Source of the DNA: a virus
DNA length: 30,939 nucleotides
Strand: one strand, 5' to 3'
IMG/VR virus record: IMGVR_UViG_3300021197_000426
Coordinates: 1-30,939 of that record
The translations under genes and the position numbers were made by a program. A model generated the notes under the pieces. The model saw only the letters and a list, made by a program, of their open reading frames with translations. It was not told where the DNA came from and did not search any database. Positions 23,357 through 30,836 of the stretch are shown here, in pieces (the stretch's first letter is position 1; every line of letters begins with the position of its first letter).

Positions 23357-23418
23357 GGCCGCTTTGGCGGCCACCTCTCCACTTACTGATCATTAGGTGC
23401 GTAATGCACGGAGAGGCC
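23357..23418. repeat. Nested hairpins at the start of the leftward leader
   Basis: GGCCGC-tttg-GCGGCC (23357-23372) is followed by CCTCTCC (23374-23380), which pairs with GGAGAGG (23410-23416). Within that outer stem lies GTGC-gtaat-GCAC (23397-23409). This is a compact folded region; it may be an RNA structure or a protein-binding cruciform. Confidence 0.45.
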
Positions 23419-23683
23419 ATCCGAGGTTTTCCCATGTCGAAGGCCGAGTCGCTGTCATATATCCGCAAGTCCAAAGCTCAAGGCAGAGGGTCTTCTGAAC
23501 GGTAGAGATGCTAGCGGTCGACATCCGAGGTCGGAGTCGGTAGCGTTTGGACTGGAAAAGAACGGGTGTTACGCATCAATTATAGCGAATAATATGTGAA
23601 TAGATATCACTAGTTTTGAACACCTCATCCAAAATAATGAAACTATTGTAAGGATGGCGGCCACAAGCCGCCTATATAGTTAC

Positions 23684-23739
23684 GTAAGTCGTTGATAACG
23701 CTTTCGTAAGTCGTTGATACGCTTTTGTAAGTCGTTGAT
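23684..23739 (+). repeat. Three iteron-like direct repeats of GTAAGTCGTTGAT
   Basis: The 13-mer GTAAGTCGTTGAT occurs exactly at 23684, 23706 and 23727, with periods of 22 and 21 bases (about two helical turns). The first two copies also share the following (A)ACGCTTT. Phased direct repeats of this size are typical binding sites for replication initiators. An A+T-rich stretch with a DnaA-box-like site lies just to the left (23579-23640). Confidence 0.75.
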
Positions 23740-23920
23740 TATCAGTAAAGGGTCAAAATCTAAAATCGACAGCAGGGCACCTAGGAGCCTCTGTACGGCG
23801 TCCGATTTTCGACTGGACCTGCCCCCTTCGCAGGCCCTCAGAGGACCATACAGGGCATTCGGACCTTAATGAGATTGCTGTCTCAATAAGCCCTATAGCC
23901 TCTCCACCTAAAGTAGATAT

Positions 23921-24076
23921 GCTTATGCTGGGAGATTATAGTAGAGTAAAGTAGAAGAACTTATGCTGTGGATCCTTTCACTCATCAAAGAAGAAAAACT
24001 TATCTCATGCCAGAGCCGCCCTTGGTATTAGCGGAGCTTATGGTAGCCCACCGCAGTAGGAATGCTTATGCTAGCC
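23921..24076 (+). repeat. Dispersed short repeat (G)CTTATGCT
   Basis: CTTATGCT occurs at 23922-23929, 23960-23967 and 24065-24072, with a one-base variant in GCTTATGGTAGCC at 24036-24048. The last exact copy extends to GCTTATGCTAGCC. Four copies in about 150 bases is above expectation, but no known function is apparent. Confidence 0.45.
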
Positions 24077-24143
24077 TTAGCGCTAATGAGTCTCAGTCTC
24101 AATATACCTACGAGGACTTGCTGTTGCGACCCAGTCTCAGTTA

Positions 24144-24157
24144 GGGGGGGGCGGGGG
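24144..24157 (+). other. G-run (eight G, C, five G)
   Basis: A run of eight G, one C and five G lies in the non-coding region, followed by an A+T-rich stretch with TATATTTTTG. It could form unusual DNA structure or mark a nicking or packaging site, and it is also a place where read length errors are common. Confidence 0.5.
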
Positions 24158-24257
24158 CTATCATTAACTAGCTATATTTTTGTGTATTTCATAAACCCCA
24201 CCTCAAAAAAATACCCAACTCATAGGGCAAGCCAAGGCCACTTGGCTAGGTTCCTGT

Positions 24258-24271
24258 ACTCCTTAAGGAGT
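24258..24271. promoter_or_regulatory. Perfect palindrome ACTCCTTAAGGAGT (operator-like)
   Basis: A 14-base perfect inverted repeat upstream of the terminase operon. Its core recurs at 24338, 19891 and 19940, always in intergenic DNA, which suggests a dimeric regulator. Confidence 0.6.
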
Positions 24272-24337
24272 CTCTTGTCTTATGTCCGTCCTTATTTCCC
24301 TGGCCTCTACGGGCCAGGAAAAGAACTTAAGGTATGA

Positions 24338-24356
24338 ACTCCCTAAGGAGTATAAA
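24338..24356. promoter_or_regulatory. Near-palindrome ACTCCCTAAGGAGT adjoining a TATAAA box
   Basis: ACTCCCTAAGGAGT (24338-24351, one mismatch from perfect symmetry) runs directly into TATAAA (24351-24356). If TATAAA is a -10 box, the palindrome occupies the spacer, where a repressor would block or an activator would contact polymerase. It lies 23 bases upstream of the clearer promoter at 24379. Confidence 0.5.
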
Positions 24357-24378
24357 AGCATTATACACTAGTTTTTAC

Positions 24379-24407
24379 TTGACTGTCAAGTCCTATTTGT
24401 AAATAAT
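24379..24407 (+). promoter_or_regulatory. Sigma70-type promoter of the terminase operon
   Basis: TTGACT at 24379-24384 and AATAAT at 24402-24407 are separated by exactly 17 bases. The predicted start, six to seven bases past the -10, falls on the A of the small terminase ATG at 24414, which would make a leaderless transcript. No SD is present, consistent with that. Confidence 0.68.
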
Positions 24408-24413
24408 GAATAA

Positions 24414-25001
24414 ATGCTAGAAGAACCAGAGAGTAATTCCGCTGATGAAAAGGCTGCATTGATGCAGGAAATCCAGGGCGCCATATGGGAAGTAGCCGAG
24501 AAGAAAGAGATCGATAAGGTCCGCAGTCTATCCAGGCACAGCCCCGAAAAGGTTGCGTCTATCCTTTACCTGTATAGCACTGGCAGTAGCCAGACTAGGA
24601 TAGTAAGGAAGTACGGAATCAACAGGGAAACCGTGATCAGCGTCCTGTCGGACTACACCGATCACCTGGGTAAGTTCAAGGAATTAAGCGGCAAGATTGC
24701 CGCTAAGAACTACCTGAACCTCAGTAGCCTAGAAGAGGACCTTATTAACTCTGTAAGGGAAGACCTAGAGTCAGGAGAGTTAAAGCCTACAGTAAGGGAC
24801 CTAAAGGAGATTTCTATCTCTGTGTCCAATGCAGCAAGGCAGGCCTTTACTTCACGTGGCGAAGCCACGCAGATAACAGAGGACCGCCAGGTCATCACTC
24901 AAGAGGACTACGAAGAAACTATCAAGGCGGCCCGAGACAGGATCGCCAATCTCAAGAAAGCTGAAGAAGCAGAACTAGTACAGGAGGACACAGATGGGTA
25001 A
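24414..25001 (+). CDS. terS: Terminase small subunit (DNA recognition)
   Basis: A 195-residue protein. After an acidic head, RHSPEKVASILYLYSTGSSQ and RIVRKYGINRETVISVLSDY form a helix-turn-helix like that of phage small terminases. This is followed by helical oligomerisation segments (ISISVSNAARQAF) and an acidic tail that could contact the large subunit. Being the first gene of the packaging operon, two steps before the large terminase, supports the call. The ATG sits exactly at the predicted transcription start. It overlaps the next small gene by eight bases. Confidence 0.82.
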   Translation: MLEEPESNSADEKAALMQEIQGAIWEVAEKKEIDKVRSLSRHSPEKVASILYLYSTGSSQTRIVRKYGINRETVISVLSDYTDHLGKFKELSGKIAAKNYLNLSSLEEDLINSVREDLESGELKPTVRDLKEISISVSNAARQAFTSRGEATQITEDRQVITQEDYEETIKAARDRIANLKKAEEAELVQEDTDG

Positions 25002-25119
25002 AGGATGCGCACCCCGAAAAGGGCACGACGCTGCCAAGCAGCGCAAGAACTACGACGATATTGATTGGAGCAAGAAGCCAGCAGCCCCGAAGACAGAGCA
25101 GCCGCAGAAGTCCAAGTAA
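24994..25119 (+). CDS. 41-residue basic protein between the terminase subunits
   Basis: A short frame from ATG 24994 to TAA 25117-25119, with a full Shine-Dalgarno AGGAGG six bases upstream, one of only two in the window. It encodes MGKGCAPRKGHDAAKQRKNY, then DDIDWSKKPAAPKTEQPQKSK: a basic head, an acidic/aromatic centre and a lysine/proline tail. Its stop forms TAATG with the large terminase start, so it couples the two subunits. It is probably a packaging accessory or small DNA-binding protein; no family is recognised. Confidence 0.72.
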   Translation: MGKGCAPRKGHDAAKQRKNYDDIDWSKKPAAPKTEQPQKSK

Positions 25120-26777
25120 TGCCGATTACATTTACAGAGCACCCTATAGTGCGGCCTCCTACGGATGAGGAGATAGTCCTGCTTGGAGAGCAGGACCCTC
25201 AGCTATTGGCTGACCTGCACGAGGCTCACGAAGGTAGGATTAAGGCAGCGGCAGAGGATCCTATGCGTTACGGCTTCGACCTAGAAGGCTGGGGCAGGAT
25301 CCGCAACGGCCTTCAGAAGAACAACGAGGTCCTAGCCCTAGGCGGTAACCGCAGCGGTAAGACCACTGGCTGCGCAAAGATGCTAATGGAGGCCGTCACC
25401 GAAAGCATGGACGGGCATATCGTTTGCTTCTCTCAGAACGCCGATACGTCCATCAAGGTGCAGCAGGCTGCAATCTGGGAGATGATGCCCAAGGAGTTCA
25501 AGCGAAAGACCAAGAGCGTAGATGGATACATTAATTATTCTATGCAGAACGGATTCACTGCATCGTCGTTTATCTTTCCCGATACCAGGACACGTGTAGA
25601 CTTTAAAACGTATACGCAGTACAGCAATAACCAGACTATCCTAGAAGGTTTCGAGTTCGGGTTCAGGCAGCCCGAGGGGCTGAACATCGGGGCTTGGCTA
25701 GACGAATACCTTGGCGACGCAGCGCTGGTTAACACCCTCCGCTTTAGACTGGCTACACGGGACTCTAAGATGCTTATAGGGTTTACACCTATCGATGGCT
25801 ATACCCCTTTTATATCAGAGTACCTGAAGAACGCAGAGACGCTTAAAACAAAGCCTGCGGCTTTGCTAAACAACAAGGCGGTGCCTATAGAGCAATACAG
25901 CCCTAGCCGTGATGCCTCGGTGATCTACCTGCACTCAGACGAGAATCCATTCGGTGGTTACGAACGTATAGCCAAGGACCTGGTGGGCAGGCCCGACTCC
26001 GAGATACTGGTCCGTGCCTACGGCGTCCCAGTAAAATCAGCAAATGCTTTGCTTCCTTACTTTAATACAGAAGTCAATGTACTGACGGCAGAGCCAAACA
26101 AGTACGGTATGCAGTTCCCCGACATCTCGGATAAGTCCAGGTTTAGTTGCTACCAAGTAGTTGACCCTGCAGGCGCAAGGAACTATACTTGCATCTGGGC
26201 GGGAGTAAACGACAACGGAGAAGTATACATCCGCAAGGAGTGGCCCGACCGTGATACCTTCGGGGAGTGGGCAATCTTTGGGGATCCAAAGTGGAGGTAC
26301 GGCCCAGCATCTAAGAAGGTAGGCCTGAATGTAGAAGGATACTGCGAACTATTCAAAGAAATTGAGGAAGACCTAGGCGTAGAAGTAACAGAGCGCATCG
26401 GGGACTCCAGGTTCTTTGCAAAAGAAAACGAAAACAACGACGACTTGTTTACTTCGTTCTATGATTTCGGCCTTAGTTTTATACCATCAAACGGAGCAAT
26501 GGAAGACCAGGGCATTACGGCCCTGGACGACTGGTTTAACTATAACCCTAACGTAAAGATAGACGCAAGCAATAGACCGCTGTGCTATATACATAAGGAC
26601 TGCGGAAACCTTATAGATAGTCTGATAAACTACAACAAGCAGGGAAAATCAGACGAGCCACTAAAAGATTTCTTTGACGTAATACGATACCTAAGAATGT
26701 CTAACGGAGGCGAGGGACCAGACTTTATGTCCAGTGCATCCATGCAAACAACCAGAACAAATAAAGGAGGATATTAA
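25119..26777 (+). CDS. terL: Terminase large subunit (ATPase and nuclease)
   Basis: A 552-residue protein. ATG 25119 is chosen over an upstream TTG at 25065 because it overlaps the preceding stop (TAATG). Walker A is GGNRSGKT (residues 75-82), Walker B is IGAWLDEY with D195-E196, and the following GFTPIDGYTPF fits the coupling motif region. The RNase H-like nuclease shows D349 (VVDPAG), D429 (IGDSRF) and D520 (FFDVIRY) as candidate metal ligands. It drives ATP-powered packaging through the portal and cuts genome ends. It ends with codons that include the SD for the next gene. Confidence 0.95.
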   Translation: MPITFTEHPIVRPPTDEEIVLLGEQDPQLLADLHEAHEGRIKAAAEDPMRYGFDLEGWGRIRNGLQKNNEVLALGGNRSGKTTGCAKMLMEAVTESMDGHIVCFSQNADTSIKVQQAAIWEMMPKEFKRKTKSVDGYINYSMQNGFTASSFIFPDTRTRVDFKTYTQYSNNQTILEGFEFGFRQPEGLNIGAWLDEYLGDAALVNTLRFRLATRDSKMLIGFTPIDGYTPFISEYLKNAETLKTKPAALLNNKAVPIEQYSPSRDASVIYLHSDENPFGGYERIAKDLVGRPDSEILVRAYGVPVKSANALLPYFNTEVNVLTAEPNKYGMQFPDISDKSRFSCYQVVDPAGARNYTCIWAGVNDNGEVYIRKEWPDRDTFGEWAIFGDPKWRYGPASKKVGLNVEGYCELFKEIEEDLGVEVTERIGDSRFFAKENENNDDLFTSFYDFGLSFIPSNGAMEDQGITALDDWFNYNPNVKIDASNRPLCYIHKDCGNLIDSLINYNKQGKSDEPLKDFFDVIRYLRMSNGGEGPDFMSSASMQTTRTNKGGY

Positions 26778-26778
26778 T

Positions 26779-27153
26779 ATGCCCAAGAAAAGACTCAAGA
26801 CAATCGCTGCAGAGCACGAATTACAAGTAGATGAAATTGTAGAACTGGTAGACTCAAAGCTACCCGTGCATACCATTACAGGAACTGGCTACGCCAGGTG
26901 GATAAACGAAGAAGGGCAGGAACTGCTAGCCGAAGCCGTTGATATACCAGAGCTTATGCCCAAACGATACAGGGGTATAGTTCATTCAAAGGCCCCTAAC
27001 CGCAGCTATGTCTACGTTTACATACACGAAATACAAAAAAAGGTACCGATGGTTATTGCTCGCAAGTTTGAGGATTGGCTAACAAAAGGTAAACAAGTAA
27101 GCGTCGAAGCTATTCAAGACGACAAAGGTACATCTTATCGCTATGTCCGATAA
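26779..27153 (+). CDS. Hypothetical protein with IF-2 N-terminal-like head
   Basis: A 124-residue protein. ATG 26779 has GGAGG eight bases upstream (26766-26770), inside the last codons of the terminase; an upstream start at 26734 is unnecessary. MPKKRLKTIAAEHELQVDEI, then VELVDSKLP, resembles the small helical N-terminal domain of IF-2 or a winged-helix DNA-binding head. ARWINEEGQELLAEA is followed by a basic beta-rich half (PNRSYVYVYIHEIQKKVPMV). Possibly a DNA-binding packaging accessory; not firmly assigned. Confidence 0.65.
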   Translation: MPKKRLKTIAAEHELQVDEIVELVDSKLPVHTITGTGYARWINEEGQELLAEAVDIPELMPKRYRGIVHSKAPNRSYVYVYIHEIQKKVPMVIARKFEDWLTKGKQVSVEAIQDDKGTSYRYVR

Positions 27154-27352
27154 AAAAGATATTACACTTGATCCAGAATGGATCAAAGAACAGGTGCACC
27201 GCCTAGCTGGATGGGAGTATTTAAACCGTCACGTAAAACATGAACTAGACAAAGCTATGCTTCCACAAGAATTATGTGATAAAATTGGCGTTCACAAGGG
27301 TTACATCCACGAGATGACAAAATCAATCCGAACAAAACTAAATGCAAAATAA
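27143..27352 (+). CDS. Small HTH-like protein
   Basis: A 69-residue protein that overlaps both neighbours by 11 bases. LAGWEYLNRHVKHELDKAML, then PQELCDKIGVHKGYIHEMTK, looks like a short helix-turn-helix. It is more A+T-rich than the terminase. Its position between terminase and portal suggests a packaging or regulatory helper; the function is unknown. Confidence 0.65.
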   Translation: MSDKKDITLDPEWIKEQVHRLAGWEYLNRHVKHELDKAMLPQELCDKIGVHKGYIHEMTKSIRTKLNAK

Positions 27353-29438
27353 ATCTACTTTTGAAGCCTTAACGTATGTTGATGCAGTTCCAGATATTAA
27401 CGCACTGCGTAATGCCTACGATGAAACCGTCAACGAGCTAGAGTCCTACTTTGATTTATGCCGTACTAGTTACGACGACCGCAGGAACTGGTGGCCAGGT
27501 AAGAGCCGTGATCACCGCAAGCACGGAGCAGACGCATTCCCGTGGGAAGGCGCATCCGATACAGAGAGCCACGTAATTGACGAACGTATTACACGACTGG
27601 TATCTTTGTTTATGTCTTCGCTCAATCGTGCAAACATTCGTGCGTACCCCGTAGAGTCCAGTGATATTTCTCGTGCAGAGATCGTATCTTCGTTCTTGAA
27701 GTGGATGACCACTAGCGGATATATTCCACGCTATAAGCGTGAAATGGAACTAGGTGCTAACTACTTGCTAGAGCGAGGCTTGTTAATTACATACGTCGGG
27801 TGGCACAGTGAAGACAGGCAGTTCCTTCAGAAACTTACCCTGGAGCAGATTGCAGAGCTTGATCCAAATATTTTTGGCGCAATAAAATCAGGCGAAGACG
27901 ACGACAAGCTAGTATTTATTCTGCAAAACATTTTTGAAGGAGTTACAGAAAAGCGTGCAAAGAAAGCACTGAAGGAACTCAGAGATGCAGGCGAAGCCGA
28001 GCTACCTGTAGTTCGCAGGCAGGTAAACGCTCCAGAAATTAAAACACTAGCCCCAGACGGGGACTTCTTTTTTCCTCCGTATGTAACCGATCCGCAGCGA
28101 GCACCTTACTGCTTCTGGAGAACTTACTATACAGCTCAAGAACTAGAAAACAAAGTAGCAACTGCAGGCTGGGACGCAGACTTCGTTGAATACATAATTG
28201 AGCACTACCGAGGAGTAAACATTGATAGCCTTGAAAGAGAACAGGAAGGCCGCCGTAGTACTAGCTTGACCGATAACGCTTACGAAGCAAATGAACTAAT
28301 AGAAATCGTGTATGCTTACCAACGGCTGGTCGACCCTGAAGATGGATCTGAAGGAATCTACTGCACAGTATTCCACAAGGAATACAGCGGAGATAACAAC
28401 GAGGCACCTGCTTATGCAAAGCGTGAACTACTTAACGGATACGAGGACTACCCAGTCGTAGTTACTAAGCTGTCCGAGGACAGCAAACGTATGTATGACA
28501 CTACGACGATCCCAGATCTTCTTCGTGGTATTCAGAACCAAGTTAAAGTAGAGCGTGACTCTAGGATTGACCGCAATAGCCTAGCTACATTGCCGCCTAT
28601 TCTTCACCCAGTAGGCCAGGCGCCTAGTGATTGGGGACCAGGCAGAATGATTCCGTATCGCCGCAAGGGGGATTTAGACTTTGCGCCTACACCTGCTTAC
28701 AACCAAGGATCAGTAGAAATGGAAGTTAATCAGTCTGCACAAGCAGACCGCTTGGTAGGACTAGACGAAAGCTCTCAGATTTCTAGCGTGCGAAAGCAGT
28801 TCTTAGTAGATAAGTTTTTGCAGCACAATGCAGAGGTAATGCGTATGGCCTATCGGTGCTTCCAGCGCTTCGGGCCAGATGAAGTGTTCTTCCGTGTAAC
28901 TGGTGTACCAGATCCTCAAGTTATGGACCGAGGTAACCCAGACGAGAACTTCGATATTACAATTAACTACGACGTTTTAAACACAGACCCCAAGTCTCAA
29001 GAAGTTAAGTTAGCTCAGATGACTCAGCTTATACAGCTAGATCGCAACGGACGCATAGACGTAGATAGATTAATTGCCGTATTAGCTGGATCAGTTGATC
29101 CTATTCTTGCGGACTCTGTATTAACACCTGTAGAAGACGCACAGCAGCAAGTAGTTAAGGATGTAACCGACGACTTGACTAAGATATACGCTGGCATCGA
29201 AATGCCAGCACGTGCAAGCGGCGGGCAGATTGCCATGCAGGTGCTTGAGCAATACGGTCAGCAGCCAGACATTCAGCAGAAGCTACAAGAAGACGAAGCC
29301 TTTGCTGCACGACTGCAGAAGTACGCAGGTCAATATCAGTTCCAGATGCAACAGATGCAAAATGCTGAGATTGGCCGCATAGGTACAACCCCTGCGCAGA
29401 TGGGAGAAGTAGGCACCCAAGAAATGCCTCAGTATTAA
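27342..29438 (+). CDS. Portal protein
   Basis: A 698-residue protein of portal size. DRRNWWPGKSRDHRKHGADA, FPWEGASDTESHVIDERITR, GANYLLERGLLITYVGW, then PDGDFFFPPYVTDPQRAPYC and TTTIPDLLRGIQNQVKVERD are all familiar from long portal proteins of podovirus-like phages. The C-terminus is glutamine- and alanine-rich (YAGQYQFQMQQMQNAEIGRI), the helical barrel or tail. It forms the dodecameric channel at the capsid vertex and docks the terminase. It overlaps the upstream gene by 11 bases. Confidence 0.9.
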   Translation: MQNKSTFEALTYVDAVPDINALRNAYDETVNELESYFDLCRTSYDDRRNWWPGKSRDHRKHGADAFPWEGASDTESHVIDERITRLVSLFMSSLNRANIRAYPVESSDISRAEIVSSFLKWMTTSGYIPRYKREMELGANYLLERGLLITYVGWHSEDRQFLQKLTLEQIAELDPNIFGAIKSGEDDDKLVFILQNIFEGVTEKRAKKALKELRDAGEAELPVVRRQVNAPEIKTLAPDGDFFFPPYVTDPQRAPYCFWRTYYTAQELENKVATAGWDADFVEYIIEHYRGVNIDSLEREQEGRRSTSLTDNAYEANELIEIVYAYQRLVDPEDGSEGIYCTVFHKEYSGDNNEAPAYAKRELLNGYEDYPVVVTKLSEDSKRMYDTTTIPDLLRGIQNQVKVERDSRIDRNSLATLPPILHPVGQAPSDWGPGRMIPYRRKGDLDFAPTPAYNQGSVEMEVNQSAQADRLVGLDESSQISSVRKQFLVDKFLQHNAEVMRMAYRCFQRFGPDEVFFRVTGVPDPQVMDRGNPDENFDITINYDVLNTDPKSQEVKLAQMTQLIQLDRNGRIDVDRLIAVLAGSVDPILADSVLTPVEDAQQQVVKDVTDDLTKIYAGIEMPARASGGQIAMQVLEQYGQQPDIQQKLQEDEAFAARLQKYAGQYQFQMQQMQNAEIGRIGTTPAQMGEVGTQEMPQY

Positions 29439-29439
29439 T

Positions 29440-29655
29440 ATGGAAAAACCTCAGATCGAAGAAGACATCGAGCACCTAAAACGGCACGATTCATTTAACC
29501 GCTTTATAGATTTCGTAAAGCAAATGCGGGAGGAGTGCATCGCAGAGATGTACGAGTCCCCTACGGATAAGATCCAACAACTTTCAGGGCGTATACTTAG
29601 CTACGATCAGATTCTAACTATGTCTACCTGGGGCAAGCATTCCCCCTCCGAATAA
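29440..29655 (+). CDS. Small conserved-looking protein between portal and scaffold
   Basis: A 71-residue protein starting one base after the portal stop. RHDSFNRFIDFVKQMREECI and MYESPTDKIQQLSGRILSYD match a recurring small phage protein (fxxFxxxixxxREexixxmx...l.G.i..yd) found beside portals and head genes. The role is unknown; it may be a portal or terminase partner. Confidence 0.7.
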   Translation: MEKPQIEEDIEHLKRHDSFNRFIDFVKQMREECIAEMYESPTDKIQQLSGRILSYDQILTMSTWGKHSPSE

Positions 29656-29684
29656 TTTCTTGCACGCATTTCGTGTGCTATAAT
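29656..29684 (+). promoter_or_regulatory. Extended -10 promoter for the scaffold/capsid genes
   Basis: TGCTATAAT at 29676-29684 is a perfect extended -10. A weak -35 (TTTCTT, 29656-29661) lies 17 bases upstream. It sits in the only sizeable gap (70 bases) of the head operon, directly before the scaffold and major capsid genes, where extra transcription is useful. The spacer contains the imperfect inverted repeat GCACG-cattt-CGTGTGC. Confidence 0.68.
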
Positions 29685-29725
29685 GCAAAACATAGCTATC
29701 GCTCGGCGTTGAAGAGTGGAATTAT

Positions 29726-30814
29726 ATGAACAACGAAGTCACAACGGGAGACGCTGAACCCGAAAACTCTACAGCGGAAAAGACAAATATAACAGCGGAG
29801 GATTTTGCGATCCAACGCTTAGGGCAACCAGCCCCTGAACCACAGGAGGAAGAGACTCCCGAGGTTGAGGAAGAGGTTGCTGACGAAATTGCTACTGAAG
29901 AAGAAGAAGGTTCCGAAGAATCAGACGAGAGTACTGATAACGAAGAACCTGAAGCCGAATCAGAAGAGCAAGTTCTTTCTCAGATTGATTTAGACGAAAT
30001 GTCCGAAGAGGAACTGCGGGAACTAGCTGACAAGCTAGGCAGCCGTGCAGTAGCCCGCTTTGGAGAACTCACGGCTAAACGTAAGGCAGCCGAAGAAAAG
30101 CTACAGCAATATGAAGCTAGACTTTCTGCCGAGCAAAGCAATCCACTGCAGCCCAAGAAGGAAGTTAAGAACAATCCGTTCGATAGCGTAGAAACTTTAG
30201 AAGATCTACAATCTAAAGCAACGGATGCCAGTAACGTCATTGAATGGGCCGAGGACATTATGTTCAATGCAGACGGATACGAAGCTGATGATGTAGTCAC
30301 AGAAGTAGAAGGAAAGGAAATGACCAAGGCCGATGTCCGCAATGCTTTATTGCAGGCACGCAAAGCTAGGGACAAGTTTCTTCCTGCTCGTCTAGAGGAA
30401 ATCCAAAAGGTTGAACAAGGCAAACAAATGCAAGAGCACCTTAGTGCTCAAGCTGAAGCTGAGTTACCATGGATGACAGGCGAGGACAACGATACAAAGC
30501 GTGAATACGAGGCCATAATGAATGACCCCAGGGTTGGTGCATTAATGACTAACGTTTCCGCTGACGTAAAAGCTCAGTTGCCCTATCTACTAGCGCACGC
30601 AGCCAACAGTATCTACGGTCGGAAAGAAGTAAAGAATGCAAAGTCTAATGTAAGACTTAACCCTTCAAATACTTCTACTCCAAATGCCGCAGGTTCTGAA
30701 AAGCAAGTTAGCCGAACTAATAAATCAATCAAGAACTTGAGTACTCAGTTTAAGCAATCAGGACAAAAAGATGACTTCATTACTCTCAGAACTCTTCAAC
30801 TACAAAATAAATAA
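29726..30814 (+). CDS. Capsid assembly scaffolding protein
   Basis: A 362-residue protein with a very acidic first third (EEEEGSEESDESTDNEEPEA and similar). Then come a coiled coil (RFGELTAKRKAAEEKLQQYE), a helical middle (EWAEDIMFNADGYEADDVVT) and a basic C-terminal end (RTNKSIKNLSTQFKQSGQKD) that probably binds the capsid shell. Composition, size and placement immediately before the major capsid gene are standard for scaffolds. The start is 35-40 bases after the predicted transcription start. Confidence 0.88.
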   Translation: MNNEVTTGDAEPENSTAEKTNITAEDFAIQRLGQPAPEPQEEETPEVEEEVADEIATEEEEGSEESDESTDNEEPEAESEEQVLSQIDLDEMSEEELRELADKLGSRAVARFGELTAKRKAAEEKLQQYEARLSAEQSNPLQPKKEVKNNPFDSVETLEDLQSKATDASNVIEWAEDIMFNADGYEADDVVTEVEGKEMTKADVRNALLQARKARDKFLPARLEEIQKVEQGKQMQEHLSAQAEAELPWMTGEDNDTKREYEAIMNDPRVGALMTNVSADVKAQLPYLLAHAANSIYGRKEVKNAKSNVRLNPSNTSTPNAAGSEKQVSRTNKSIKNLSTQFKQSGQKDDFITLRTLQLQNK

Positions 30815-30836
30815 ATTAATTAAACCATAAAATAAA

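Larger units (their letters stand above)
23255..24413. other. Divergent non-coding control/origin region
   Basis: The 1159 bases between the leftward and rightward gene clusters show no convincing gene. Frames at 23281-23505 and 24062-24337 (+) lack start context and family resemblance. The region holds hairpins (23357-23416, 24231-24246, 24299-24318), three iterons (23684-23739), DnaA-box-like sites at 23595-23603 (CTATTCACA on the - strand, 8 of 9) and 24361-24369 (TTATACACT, 8 of 9), repeated GCTTATGCT words, a G-run and two operator-like palindromes. A lone leftward -10, TATAAT at 23579-23584, might serve the leftward operon but has no good -35. Confidence 0.65.

Noticed and set aside
23290-23370. 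Possible tRNA-like fold
   Set aside because: No GTTCRANNC T-arm and no 7-bp acceptor stem could be assembled; no tRNA found anywhere in the window by eye.
23281-23505. 74-codon + strand frame in the non-coding region
   Set aside because: It overlaps strong hairpins, has no start context like its neighbours and no recognisable family; composition looks like folded non-coding DNA.
23684-23739. CRISPR-like array
   Set aside because: Repeats are 13 bases with 8-9 base spacers that are themselves similar; no cas genes. Iterons are the better reading.
24062-24337. 91-codon + strand frame upstream of the terminase
   Set aside because: It runs through the G-run, hairpins and both operator-like palindromes; the translation is low-quality (cysteine and leucine clusters) and has no family resemblance.
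25065-25118. TTG-initiated extension of the large terminase
   Set aside because: The segment is the coding region of the 41-residue gene in another frame; ATG 25119 has the TAATG overlap.
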